Of a DNA stretch of 64,000 nt, positions 17,834 to 26,196 are shown one piece after another; positions within the stretch are counted from its first letter, which is position 1, and each line of letters starts with the position of its first letter. Under the pieces are notes generated by a model that worked only from the letters and a program-made list of their open reading frames with translations, was not told the origin of the DNA and made no database searches. The stretch spans positions 49,300 through 113,299 of the forward strand of contig CAZMGV010000016.1 in NCBI GenBank assembly GCA_964565925.1, written 5' to 3'. This DNA comes from CAZMGV01 sp964565925. Its GTDB lineage: Bacteria > JAGRBM01 > JAHCIT01. The translations under genes were made by a program, and so were the position numbers.

Positions 17834-20800
17834 GTGGCAAGCAAGCCGATCGAACAAGAATCACTGAAGGTGCCGTTTTTCGCGCTGTCGGTACTCATGC
17901 TGCTGATCACCATGTGGTCGCTGATGGATGAGTTCGTGCTGCGCCGTGACTGGAAGGTCTACCAGCGCCAGTTCAAGCAGCTGGAGCTCGACCGGGCCGC
18001 CAAGGACCTCGAAGAGACCAAGAAGGCGCTCACCACCCACGAGTTCCCGTCCACCTGGGCGCAGGCCGACATCGACAAGGCGAGCCAGTTCCCGCCGCTC
18101 AACGAGATCGAGAAGAACCTCGCCGATGCGCAGGCGAAGCTCGACCAGGGCGGCCTCAAGAAGATCGACGACGACATCACGAAGAACAAGCGCGCCGAGT
18201 ACCTTGCCAACATCGAGTTCCAGAACGCGAAGTCCGAGGATCTCGAGTGGTGGTACCACTACACGCACGCCGTGGATTCGGGCGACGAGAAGGGCAAGGA
18301 GCACGCCCGCGCCCGCCTGGACGAGATCGCCAAGCAGATCACCGAAAAGAAGGATGTGCTCAACGGCATCCGCGCCGAGGGCCAGAAGCTTCGCGGCCAG
18401 CGCGAGGAGATGAACGCCGAGGTCGACAAGTGGACGCAGATGCGTACCCGCGTCACCGACCGTATCGGCGAGGTCCAGGCCAAGTACGACAAGATTTATC
18501 GCCGGTCGAAGGGCGCCTTCTGGTGGTTCTTCGGCGACGACGACATCGTCCAGTATGTCATCCGCGGCAACACGTTCGACGAGTTCAACGAGCAGCAGTA
18601 CCAGGTGGACCGCTGCGCCACCTGCCACTATGCCGTCGACAAGATCGGCTGGGAAAAGACCGAGAACAAGCTCTACCAGACGCACCCGCACCTGAACGAG
18701 CTGCTGGGTACGCACGCGCCGGACCGGTTCGGCTGCACCTCCTGCCACCAGGGCCAGGGCAACGCGCTCCAGCCCGTGACGGAAGCCCACGGCGCCATCC
18801 ACTACTGGGACTGGCCGCTGCTGGGCCTCAAGCGCCCGCCCGAAGGCGAGCACTTCGAGGAGAAGGTGTTCGACAACACGATGGTCCAGTCGTCGTGCTT
18901 CAAGTGCCACATTACCGAATACGCGGTGACCGACCGCACGCCGGACGCCTGGACCGGTATCAAGTACCAGAAAAACATCGACTACGCGTCCGAGCTCAAC
19001 AACGGCCGCGAAGAGTTCGAGAAGCTGGGCTGCTGGGGCTGCCACCAGGCCAAGGGCTTCGAGGTTCTGGACGAGATGGGCCACAAGCCCGGCCCGAGCC
19101 TCAACCGCATCAAGTCCAAGACCACACCGGAATTCCTGTTCGCGTGGATCAAGGACCCGCACAAGCTCAATCCGAAGACCCGCATGCCGTATTTCCCGGA
19201 TTTCGGCGCCGATCCGAAGGCCCCCGACTACGCCGAGCAGCACGACAAGGAAGTGAAGTCCCTCGTGGCCTTCCTGTGGAAGAACTCGGAAGAGGGCTAC
19301 CCGGAGAAGGACGCCGACACGCGTCCGGAGTCGTGGTTCACCGGCGGCAACGCCTCCAACGGCGAGAAGCTGTTCGGCAAGGTGGGATGCCAGGCCTGCC
19401 ACGTGGCGTCGTCGGACTTCAAGAACGCGCGGCCCGAGGGCTACTACAAGTTCGACAATCCGTTCTACAAGGAATTCGACATCGCGCCGAACCTCTACAA
19501 CGTCGGCAGCAAGGTTAACGCCAAGTGGCTCTACCACTGGCTGAAGAACCCGACGAGCTATTCGCATGACACGGCAATGCCGTCGCTGCGGCTCTCCGAC
19601 GACGAGGCGCGGGACCTGACCTCGTGGCTGATGACGAAGAAGGAAAAGGATTTCCCGCAGGTGGACGGCCTGACGGAAGCCCTCTCCAACGAGGAAATGA
19701 TCAAGAAGGGCGAATGGATCGTCCGCAACTACGGCTGCTACGGCTGCCACGCGATCAAGGGCACGGAGAAGGAGCAGAAGGTTGCTCCCGAACTCACCAC
19801 GTTCGGCCTCAAGGGCTCGCATGAACTGGCTTTCGGTCCGCGCACGGATGTGCCGCGCACCTGGGAAGACTGGTTCCTGAACAAGGTGAAGTCGCCGCGC
19901 GGCTACCGCGACGAGCGCAATCTCCAGAAGATGCCGCAGTTCGGTTACAACCTCGACAAGGACGAGCACGGCTTCAGCGACGAGCAGGCCCACCGCCTGA
20001 TGGTGCTGGTGAAGGGTTTCAACAACCGGAAGATCACCGGCGACTGGGCACATGGCCAGAACGCCGAACAGCAGGCCGTCGAAAAGGGCCGCCGTATCGT
20101 CGAGTACTACAACTGCAAGGCGTGCCACATTATCGACCGCCGCGGCGGCCGGGTGCTGGGCTACTACGAGGAACAGCCGCGGCTCGGACCGCCGGACCTG
20201 ACCTTCGTGGGCGCCAAGCTGCAGGCTCCGTGGTTCGCCAGCTTCATCCGCAACCCGAATATCGAGATCCGCCCGTGGCTCGAGATCCGCATGCCGAGCT
20301 TCGGCTGGCAGGGCAGCGAGCACACGCAGGTGGTGAACTATTTCACCGCGATGGTGGGCGACCTGTCCAACCTGACGCCGACGGACGTCGAGGTGATGGA
20401 TCCGGCCAGCGTGGCGCTCGGCAAGCAGGCGTTCGAGAAGAACGTCTGCATGCAGTGCCACCAGGTCAATCCGAAGGTCCAGAAGGGCGTCGTGGGCCAG
20501 GTGGCTCCGACCCTCATGACCTCCTACCAGCGCCTCAAGCCGGAATGGATCCAGCGCTATATCCGCAACCCGGCCCACATGTATCCCGGCGTGATCATGC
20601 CGCCGTTCTGGTCATGGCCGCAGACCGCCGACGGGCTCACGATCTACGACCCGGCGAAGGCCGCCAGCGAGGACGACGCCAAGGCGATCGTGCAGAACTG
20701 GAAAGAGATCAAGGGCGTTTCCGACTGGCTGATGGTGTTCGGCCGTCAGGACCAGGTGAAGGACCGCGTGGGACGCAACTTTAACGCGAGCCTCGCGGCC

Positions 20801-20929
20801 GCCAACGAAGGCAAGCTCCCGGCTCCGGCCTACCAGAAGGTTACCGGCAGCGTGGGCCATGAGCCCGGCGAGGAACGCATCGAGAAGGCCCCCGAAGGCG
20901 AGGGCGGAGGCGGCGACAGCGGCTTCTGA
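17834..20929 (+). CDS. Octahaem c-type cytochrome, membrane-anchored, of the b6-type complex
   Basis: 1031 residues. One N-terminal membrane helix (about 15-37) is followed by a long charged helical region (about 40-220, rich in Lys/Glu/Asp and likely coiled coil), then eight CXXCH haem-binding sites: CATCH, CTSCH, CFKCH, CWGCH, CQACH, CYGCH, CKACH and CMQCH. Several modules resemble mono-haem cytochrome c domains with a downstream Met in an R-M-P context (NPKTRMPYFPD, AMPSLRLSD, MPQFG, RMPSFGW), suggesting His/Met ligation. It ends the operon after Rieske, b6 and subunit IV, where cytochrome c1 or f would be, and no other cytochrome c is present. GTG start. Probable role: electron acceptor and wire to periplasmic partners. 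Confidence 0.9.
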   Translation: MASKPIEQESLKVPFFALSVLMLLITMWSLMDEFVLRRDWKVYQRQFKQLELDRAAKDLEETKKALTTHEFPSTWAQADIDKASQFPPLNEIEKNLADAQAKLDQGGLKKIDDDITKNKRAEYLANIEFQNAKSEDLEWWYHYTHAVDSGDEKGKEHARARLDEIAKQITEKKDVLNGIRAEGQKLRGQREEMNAEVDKWTQMRTRVTDRIGEVQAKYDKIYRRSKGAFWWFFGDDDIVQYVIRGNTFDEFNEQQYQVDRCATCHYAVDKIGWEKTENKLYQTHPHLNELLGTHAPDRFGCTSCHQGQGNALQPVTEAHGAIHYWDWPLLGLKRPPEGEHFEEKVFDNTMVQSSCFKCHITEYAVTDRTPDAWTGIKYQKNIDYASELNNGREEFEKLGCWGCHQAKGFEVLDEMGHKPGPSLNRIKSKTTPEFLFAWIKDPHKLNPKTRMPYFPDFGADPKAPDYAEQHDKEVKSLVAFLWKNSEEGYPEKDADTRPESWFTGGNASNGEKLFGKVGCQACHVASSDFKNARPEGYYKFDNPFYKEFDIAPNLYNVGSKVNAKWLYHWLKNPTSYSHDTAMPSLRLSDDEARDLTSWLMTKKEKDFPQVDGLTEALSNEEMIKKGEWIVRNYGCYGCHAIKGTEKEQKVAPELTTFGLKGSHELAFGPRTDVPRTWEDWFLNKVKSPRGYRDERNLQKMPQFGYNLDKDEHGFSDEQAHRLMVLVKGFNNRKITGDWAHGQNAEQQAVEKGRRIVEYYNCKACHIIDRRGGRVLGYYEEQPRLGPPDLTFVGAKLQAPWFASFIRNPNIEIRPWLEIRMPSFGWQGSEHTQVVNYFTAMVGDLSNLTPTDVEVMDPASVALGKQAFEKNVCMQCHQVNPKVQKGVVGQVAPTLMTSYQRLKPEWIQRYIRNPAHMYPGVIMPPFWSWPQTADGLTIYDPAKAASEDDAKAIVQNWKEIKGVSDWLMVFGRQDQVKDRVGRNFNASLAAANEGKLPAPAYQKVTGSVGHEPGEERIEKAPEGEGGGGDSGF

Positions 20930-20950
20930 TCCGGCTGGAATTGTCCATGA

Positions 20951-20982
20951 ACAGGGGCGCTGCAAGGCGCCCCTGTTTTTTT
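20951..20982 (+). terminator. Rho-independent terminator of the Rieske/b6/octahaem operon
   Basis: A perfect 10-bp stem (ACAGGGGCGC with GCGCCCCTGT) and a 6-base loop are followed by a run of T. It lies 22 bp after the octahaem cytochrome stop. Confidence 0.93.
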
Positions 20983-21101
20983 GCAGCGGGCGGGATGTGG
21001 TTTTTAGGGCGGGCTATTGCCAAGCCCACCCCGAGCGGGTATCCCGACTGACGCGCGCGTCAGTCCCATGGCGGACGGCGTAGCCGGAAGGGACTTCTCC
21101 A

Positions 21102-22079
21102 ATGCTCAAGACACGGTTCACGGAAACATTCGGTATCCAGCACCCCATCATTCAAGGCGGTATGCAGCATGTCGGACGCGCCGAACTGATCTCGGCGGTC
21201 GCCAACGCAGGCGCACTGGGCTTCCTCACGGCGCTCACCCAGCCGACCCCGGAAGATCTCAAAAAGGAGATCGCCCGCTGCCGCACGATGACGGACAAGC
21301 CGTTCGGCGTGAACCTGACCATCCTTCCGACCATCAAGCCGACCCCGTATGACGAATACGCACAGGCGATCATCGATTCGGGCATCAAGATCGTCGAGAC
21401 GGCCGGCCGCAATCCGGAAAAATACATGCCGGCGTTCAAGGCAGCCGGTGTGAAAGTCATCCATAAGTGCACCTCGGTCCGCCACGGTGTGAAGGCCGAG
21501 AAGATCGGCTGCGACGCCATCTCGATCGACGGCTTCGAGTGTGCGGGTCATCCGGGAGAGGACGACATTCCCGGCCTCATCCTGCTCCCCTGTGCGGCGG
21601 ACCAGATCAAGGTGCCGATCATCGCCTCGGGCGGTTTCGGCGACGGCCGCGGACTTGCGGCAGCCCTGGCGCTGGGCGCCGACGGTATCAACATGGGAAC
21701 CCGTTTCGTGGCGACCAAGGAAGCCCCGGTTCACCAGAACCTGAAGCAGAAGATGGTCGATTCGGATGAACGCCAGACGGCGCTGATCTTCCGGACGCTC
21801 AAGAACACGGCGCGCGTCTACCGGAATTCGGTCGCCGAGAAGGTGGTCGAGATCGAGGCCCGTCCCGGCGAGACGAACTTCGCCGATCTGGCGCCGCTCG
21901 TCGCGGGCGAAAAGGGCCGAAAGGTCATGGACAACGGCGACATGGAGTACGGAATCTGGTCGGCCGGTATGGTGATCGGCCTGATTCACGACATTCCGTC
22001 CTGCAAGGAACTGGTCGAGCGGATCGTCAAGCAGGCCGAGGACATCATCAAAAACCGCCTCGGAAAAGCTATCGCCTGA
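21102..22079 (+). CDS. Nitronate monooxygenase / 2-nitropropane dioxygenase-like flavoprotein
   Basis: 325-residue TIM-barrel FMN enzyme. N-terminal FGIQHPIIQGGMQHVG, the ECAGHPGEDD segment and the phosphate-binding ASGGFGDGRGLAAALALGADG followed by NMGTRF are standard for the NMO family, which also includes FabK-type enoyl-ACP reductases. Family roles are oxidation of alkyl nitronates or flavin-dependent enoyl reduction; sequence alone does not separate them here. Stand-alone gene flanked by terminators on both sides. Confidence 0.9.
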   Translation: MLKTRFTETFGIQHPIIQGGMQHVGRAELISAVANAGALGFLTALTQPTPEDLKKEIARCRTMTDKPFGVNLTILPTIKPTPYDEYAQAIIDSGIKIVETAGRNPEKYMPAFKAAGVKVIHKCTSVRHGVKAEKIGCDAISIDGFECAGHPGEDDIPGLILLPCAADQIKVPIIASGGFGDGRGLAAALALGADGINMGTRFVATKEAPVHQNLKQKMVDSDERQTALIFRTLKNTARVYRNSVAEKVVEIEARPGETNFADLAPLVAGEKGRKVMDNGDMEYGIWSAGMVIGLIHDIPSCKELVERIVKQAEDIIKNRLGKAIA

Positions 22080-22092
22080 GCCTCGGGGTCGC

Positions 22093-22124
22093 AAAAAAAC
22101 GGCCGCCCGAGGGCGGCCGTTTTT
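22093..22124. terminator. Bidirectional terminator between convergent genes
   Basis: Stem ACGGCCGCCC with GGGCGGCCGT, a 2-base loop (functionally 4 or more after fraying), preceded by seven A and followed by TTTT, so it can stop transcription from both sides. It sits between the nitronate monooxygenase and VOC genes. Confidence 0.92.
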
Positions 22125-22140
22125 GTTTCACCGGGATTTC

Positions 22141-22614
22141 TCAGGCACCCAGCTTGTCGAACGCATCGATGACGTCCTTCGGCGCCTGGACCAGCTCGAT
22201 CAGCACGCCTTCGCCGCAGAGGGGGGTCTGCTCGTTCCCCTTGGGGTGGATGAAGCAGACGTCGAATCCGGCCGCACCCTTGCGGATACCGCCCGGTGTG
22301 AAGCGCATTCCCTGCTTTTCGAGCCACTCGACCGCCTTGTGCAGGTTATCCACCCACAGGCCGATATGGTTGAGCGCCGGGTCGTGGACGGCCGGTTTTT
22401 TGGCCGCGTCGACGGGCTGCATCAGGTCAACCTCGACCTTGAACGGCCCGCGTCCGGCGACGGTAATGTCCTCGTCGACGTTCTCCTTCTCGCTCCGGTA
22501 GGTGCCGGTGACGCCGAGGCCAAGCGTATCCACCCAGAGTTTGCGCAGTTTGGCCTTGTCCGTGCCGCCGACGGCGATCTGCTGAAGTCCGAGAATCCGG
22601 AAGGGACGGTCCAT
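22141..22614 (-). CDS. VOC-fold (glyoxalase I-like) protein
   Basis: 157 residues with two beta-alpha-beta-beta-beta modules. Possible metal ligands follow the glyoxalase I order: Gln in LQQIAVGG, Glu in KVEVDLMQ, His in LNHIGLWVDN and Glu in VLIELVQAP. A Gln-Glu-His-Glu set is known from eukaryotic-type glyoxalase I, so an active metal site is plausible. The substrate is not evident; the family includes glyoxalases, dioxygenases and epimerases. ATG start with AAGGAG 11 bases before. Single-gene unit ending at the shared terminator. Confidence 0.8.
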   Translation of the reverse strand: MDRPFRILGLQQIAVGGTDKAKLRKLWVDTLGLGVTGTYRSEKENVDEDITVAGRGPFKVEVDLMQPVDAAKKPAVHDPALNHIGLWVDNLHKAVEWLEKQGMRFTPGGIRKGAAGFDVCFIHPKGNEQTPLCGEGVLIELVQAPKDVIDAFDKLGA

Positions 22615-22734
22615 ATATGTGAAATCTCCTTGGAGCGGTCTGGTTGAACTGTACGGCGTCCGGCCGGAAATGCCTTGAGGTCCGGCCGCCGGGCGGGCAG
22701 TCTAGTCCCATCACGCCAGCGGAGGAAATATCCC

Positions 22735-23169
22735 GTGACAGCGATTTCGCCGGAAGCCCGGATGCTTATCCGGAGCCAGATTGAGGAACTCGTTACCGAA
22801 TACGGTTTCCTGTTTGACCACGGACAGGCCGATAAGATGGCGGACCTGTTCACGGAGGATGCCTCGTTCAAGGGGCTGGCCGGGACGGCGAACGGCCGGG
22901 CGGAGCTGAACGCGATTTTCACGAAAACGGCGAAGGCGATGACCGCCAGCCGGCACTGCTCCACAAATCTGCGCCTCACGGTCGAAGCGCCTGACCGGGC
23001 GTCCGGATACGTGCTCGTGACCTCCTACGGCCACATGGGTGCCGGGATGGGAAAGCCGCACGCCCACACGGTGGGGGATTTCGAAGATACCTACGTGAAG
23101 GGCGCCGACGGGAAGTGGCGGTTCTCGTCCCGCAAGGTGGTGAGCGCCTTCTCGGCCTGGGGGAAGTGA
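22735..23169 (+). CDS. SnoaL/NTF2-like fold protein
   Basis: 144 residues. The N-terminal helix pair (RSQIEELVTEYGFLFDHGQADKMADLFTEDASF) and later beta-strands with the closing GKWRFSSRKV match the SnoaL-like polyketide cyclase/dehydratase group of the NTF2 fold. Such proteins are small hydratases, isomerases or binding proteins; the substrate is unknown. GTG start preceded by GGAGGA. It is six bases upstream of the glutaredoxin-like lipoprotein and divergent from the VOC gene. Confidence 0.78.
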   Translation: MTAISPEARMLIRSQIEELVTEYGFLFDHGQADKMADLFTEDASFKGLAGTANGRAELNAIFTKTAKAMTASRHCSTNLRLTVEAPDRASGYVLVTSYGHMGAGMGKPHAHTVGDFEDTYVKGADGKWRFSSRKVVSAFSAWGK

Positions 23170-23175
23170 GCGGCC

Positions 23176-23571
23176 ATGAGGAGAAAGTCCGGATACCGGG
23201 TTCTGGTACTTACCCTGGTCCTGCAGGCGGTTGCGGGCTGCGCGTCGACCACCGGCTCCTCCGCCGGGACGCCGCCCTATGTAACACCGCAGTCCTGCAA
23301 TCTGATCGAGGTTTATGTGCGCGAAGGCTGCCCGTACTGCGCGCTCGCCAAAGGGTATCTGGAAAGCCTCAAGGCACGCCGCCCCGACCTGACCGTCACG
23401 CTCTATGATATCAGGGAGAGCGAAGAGAACATGACCAGGTACCGCAGCCTGACAGAGGAATACCGGCTGGAACATCCGGGTGTTCCGACCTTCCTGATCT
23501 GCCGGCAGGTGATCGTGGGATTCAGCGAAGCCGGAACACCGCCGGCGATCGAGGCCCTGATCGGCGATTAA
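23176..23571 (+). CDS. Glutaredoxin-like periplasmic lipoprotein (CPYC)
   Basis: 131 residues. A signal peptide ends in a lipobox (AVAGC, Cys about 22), then a glutaredoxin/thioredoxin domain with LIEVYVREGCPYCALAKGYL. CPYC is the classical dithiol glutaredoxin motif and the later GVPTFLI holds the cis-proline; the strand order fits a compact 85-residue fold. Glutaredoxins are normally cytoplasmic, so an exported lipid-anchored copy should act on periplasmic thiols or disulfides and need a non-glutathione reductant. It follows the SnoaL-like gene by six bases. Confidence 0.82.
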   Translation: MRRKSGYRVLVLTLVLQAVAGCASTTGSSAGTPPYVTPQSCNLIEVYVREGCPYCALAKGYLESLKARRPDLTVTLYDIRESEENMTRYRSLTEEYRLEHPGVPTFLICRQVIVGFSEAGTPPAIEALIGD

Positions 23572-23622
23572 CGCCGGCTGCTGATATCGCGACGGCCTCC
23601 GGCGGTTGAAACGGGCGGTTCC

Positions 23623-24414
23623 CTATCTGGCCGGGAACAGGTCCACCTGCTGGAATCCGGCCGGCGGACCGTAGCGGGAGGCGTCCGGACTCAACGGCTC
23701 CTGCCCCTTCAGTTCGAGGTACGTCCGCAGCGGTGAACCCGCGCTCGTGGTCTTTTCGATAACCACCGGGACCCCGTACGAGCTGAACGGAAAATCGAGC
23801 GGCCAGGGGAAGCCGCCGAACACGCCGGTGATACGCTCGCCGCCGGTCGACTGCACCACGGTCGTTTCAAGCTGGGCGATCTGAGGGGCCACCGGCTGGG
23901 CGGCCGCCTTGTCGGAGCAGACGGCCTGCACGGGCGTCGTGGCGACGCGGCCTTCCGTCACGGCGCACTTTACGCCGCCCGATTCGCTGCGGCGGGTGGT
24001 CTGGACCCAGAGCAGCGGATCGCTCCCCTTGGCGGCTTTCTGTTTCTCGGCCAGTTCCCTGAACTCCTTGGGAAGCTGCGAAATCACGTCCGATGCGACA
24101 CTGACGGTCTTGCGCATCTTGCTCATATAGGCGTCGAGCTGGGCGTAGCCGAACGTTTTCGCGGTCTGGTTGATATAGAGCAACTCCCCGGAGCGGGTAT
24201 TGATCACGAAAATCTCGGTGGGGGTTTCCGCCCGGACCTTTTCGCCCGAGATCTCGACGGTGACAGACGACGTGGGAGGCGGTCTTTTGGCGGTCGAAGC
24301 GGCGACTCCGCCGGCCCAGTAGTTGTACGTGTACCGGTACGCCTTCGTTTCGGCGCGCGCGGGGGAACTGAGGGCGGCGGCCAGCAGCGTCGCCAGAAAC
24401 AGATGAATTCGCAT
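23623..24414 (-). CDS. Secreted protein of unknown function
   Basis: 263 residues. A clear Sec signal peptide (MRIHLFLATLLAAALSSPARA) supports the ATG at 24414; a GTG twelve codons upstream is possible but has no better ribosome site. The mature part is beta-rich: VTVEISGEKVRAETPTEIFV followed by TRSGELLYINQTAKTF resembles the strand pattern of DUF4412-type or lipoprotein-carrier-like folds, in which a signal about a substance is measured on a sheet, but I cannot assign a family. It is divergent from prmA with 80 bp between. Confidence 0.6.
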   Translation of the reverse strand: MRIHLFLATLLAAALSSPARAETKAYRYTYNYWAGGVAASTAKRPPPTSSVTVEISGEKVRAETPTEIFVINTRSGELLYINQTAKTFGYAQLDAYMSKMRKTVSVASDVISQLPKEFRELAEKQKAAKGSDPLLWVQTTRRSESGGVKCAVTEGRVATTPVQAVCSDKAAAQPVAPQIAQLETTVVQSTGGERITGVFGGFPWPLDFPFSSYGVPVVIEKTTSAGSPLRTYLELKGQEPLSPDASRYGPPAGFQQVDLFPAR

Positions 24415-24494
24415 GGAGAAAAGGCTAGTTCGCCGGGGTCCGTTTTGCACCTCGGTTGTTCCGCTAGAATCATGCGGTCGGCCCGAAAGATTTC

Positions 24495-25457
24495 ATGTCC
24501 GATACCAAAATACAGGATCCTCTGGGCACGATGACCGGCTGGATCGAGGTCGAGCTGGCGCTGGACCCCCGGCTGGCCGATCCGGTGAGCGGTCTTCTTT
24601 TTTCCAAGGGCGCGACGGGCGCCGAAGAGATGGAACCCGACGGCGGCCGCTCGCGAATTCGCGCCTGGTTCCCGACGTCCGTGGAGCCGCAGTCGGTCGA
24701 AATCTGGCTCTCCGAGCTGTACCGGTCCGGCAAAGAGGCCTACAGCGATCTCCTGCCGGTGAGGATTTCGGTGAAATCCCTGGAAGAGAAGGACTGGGCC
24801 GAGAGCTGGAAGAGCTGTTTCGCCCCGCTCCGGATCGGCCGCTCGCTCCGGATCGTTCCCTCGTGGATCGAGCCGGACCGGGACAACGACCCCTCGCTTG
24901 CGCGCGACGCCCGGATCGTGCGTCTCGATCCCGGGATGGCGTTCGGGACCGGCACCCACCCCACCACGTTCATGTGTCTGGAACATCTGGAGGCCCTCGC
25001 CCGCGAGAAACAGTTTAATCTGGGCCGTGTCTGGGACTGGGGATCGGGCAGCGGGATTCTCGGAATTTCGGCAAGGGTGATGGGTGCCGACACCGTGCTT
25101 GGCACCGATACCTCCACACAGGCGGTCGAGGCCGCCTATGACAATGCAAGGCTGAACAGTCTTGAAGGCGGCATCGAGTTCACCCACCGGCCGGTGGCGA
25201 AGGTCGAAGGGCCGTTCGATCTCATTCTGGCCAACCTGTACGCCGAGGTGCTTCTCAAGGACGCCCGGGCGGCGCTGGAAAAGCTCGCCCCCGGCGGTTC
25301 GTTTATCTCGAGCGGTTTCGTCGAGGAGCGTGCTCCGGATATCGAGGCGATGCTGAAAGCGGCGGGTCTCACGGAAGTGAAGAAGGCCGTCCGGTCCGAC
25401 AGCAGCCAGCTGAACGGGGAGCGGTGGTGCGGCCTGTGGTGGCGCCGGCTGGCTTAA
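24495..25457 (+). CDS. prmA: Ribosomal protein L11 methyltransferase
   Basis: 320 residues. The PrmA signature DPGMAFGTGTHPTT is present, followed by the SAM-binding VWDWGSGSGILGI and the catalytic-site segment LILANLYAEVL (N-L-Y in the place of the usual N-I-x). The N-terminal substrate-recognition domain covers about residues 1-115. The enzyme methylates lysines and the alpha-amino group of ribosomal protein L11. ATG start; convergent with the TPM gene downstream. Confidence 0.93.
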   Translation: MSDTKIQDPLGTMTGWIEVELALDPRLADPVSGLLFSKGATGAEEMEPDGGRSRIRAWFPTSVEPQSVEIWLSELYRSGKEAYSDLLPVRISVKSLEEKDWAESWKSCFAPLRIGRSLRIVPSWIEPDRDNDPSLARDARIVRLDPGMAFGTGTHPTTFMCLEHLEALAREKQFNLGRVWDWGSGSGILGISARVMGADTVLGTDTSTQAVEAAYDNARLNSLEGGIEFTHRPVAKVEGPFDLILANLYAEVLLKDARAALEKLAPGGSFISSGFVEERAPDIEAMLKAAGLTEVKKAVRSDSSQLNGERWCGLWWRRLA

Positions 25458-25479
25458 ACGGCCTGCCTGAGAGTAACGT

Positions 25480-26190
25480 CTAAATAATCACAATCACCCG
25501 GTCCGGAATTTCGTTTTTGTCGTCAGGACGGCGCGGGAACTTTTCGGCCAGATGGTCGATCAGTTCGCCGATCATGGCGACGATGCCGTCGGCGAATTTG
25601 GCCTGCCTGAAGGCTTCTTCTCCGAGACGCACCGCCTGCGCGGCCAGTTCCGCGGGCAGGGCCCCGAACACGGCGAACTGCCTTTGCCGGATGGTGAAAT
25701 AGAAGATGACGCCGGTGCCGTCCTGCGTGCGGTCCATCCGGAGTTCCCGGAAGAACTCACGGGCCCGTTCGTGCGGGTCGCCGTCGTAGTCCACTTCCAC
25801 GACCACTTTCAGTTCGGCCCCGGACAGTTTTTCGACTTCGCCGATCATCGCCTCAATCTGCACGCGGCCGACGTGGTCCAGAAAGTTCGTCTCGACTTCC
25901 TGCTCGAGCGCTTGCCGGACCGTGAGATAGTGGCGCCGCCGGCGCCACAGATAGATATTGAAGACGAGCAGCGGTGCGAGCGACAGGAAAAACGCGCCGG
26001 GGATCCAGATGATTCCGGCTGCGAGGGCGGCCAGCGCGGCGGCCGCGCCGAGTCTCACCGGCAGCGGCCGGTGCTGAACCTTCTCCAGTGCGAAACGGAC
26101 CGGCTGGATGACGAGCAGCGCCAGCACGGCAACCCCGGCCGGGGCCGGCCGTTCCGTGTGGACCAGAAAACCTGTCAGTTCTTCAAGCAT
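25480..26190 (-). CDS. TPM-domain membrane protein
   Basis: 236 residues. Two or three hydrophobic helices (about 17-75) are followed by a TPM domain (about 105-220) with GVIFYFTIRQRQFAVFGALP. The TPM domain is known from plant TLP18.3 (acid phosphatase-like) and bacterial proteins found with LemA. Third gene of a lemA-ygcG-like-TPM operon; it starts six bases after the previous stop. Function unclear; membrane maintenance has been proposed for the group. Confidence 0.82.
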   Translation of the reverse strand: MLEELTGFLVHTERPAPAGVAVLALLVIQPVRFALEKVQHRPLPVRLGAAAALAALAAGIIWIPGAFFLSLAPLLVFNIYLWRRRRHYLTVRQALEQEVETNFLDHVGRVQIEAMIGEVEKLSGAELKVVVEVDYDGDPHERAREFFRELRMDRTQDGTGVIFYFTIRQRQFAVFGALPAELAAQAVRLGEEAFRQAKFADGIVAMIGELIDHLAEKFPRRPDDKNEIPDRVIVII

Positions 26191-26196
26191 CCGTGT

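Noticed and set aside
17861..20578. Very long open frame on the minus strand opposite the octahaem cytochrome (905 codons)
   Set aside because: It is antisense to a gene with eight intact haem motifs, has no recognisable domain, and arises from the GC-rich third-codon pattern.
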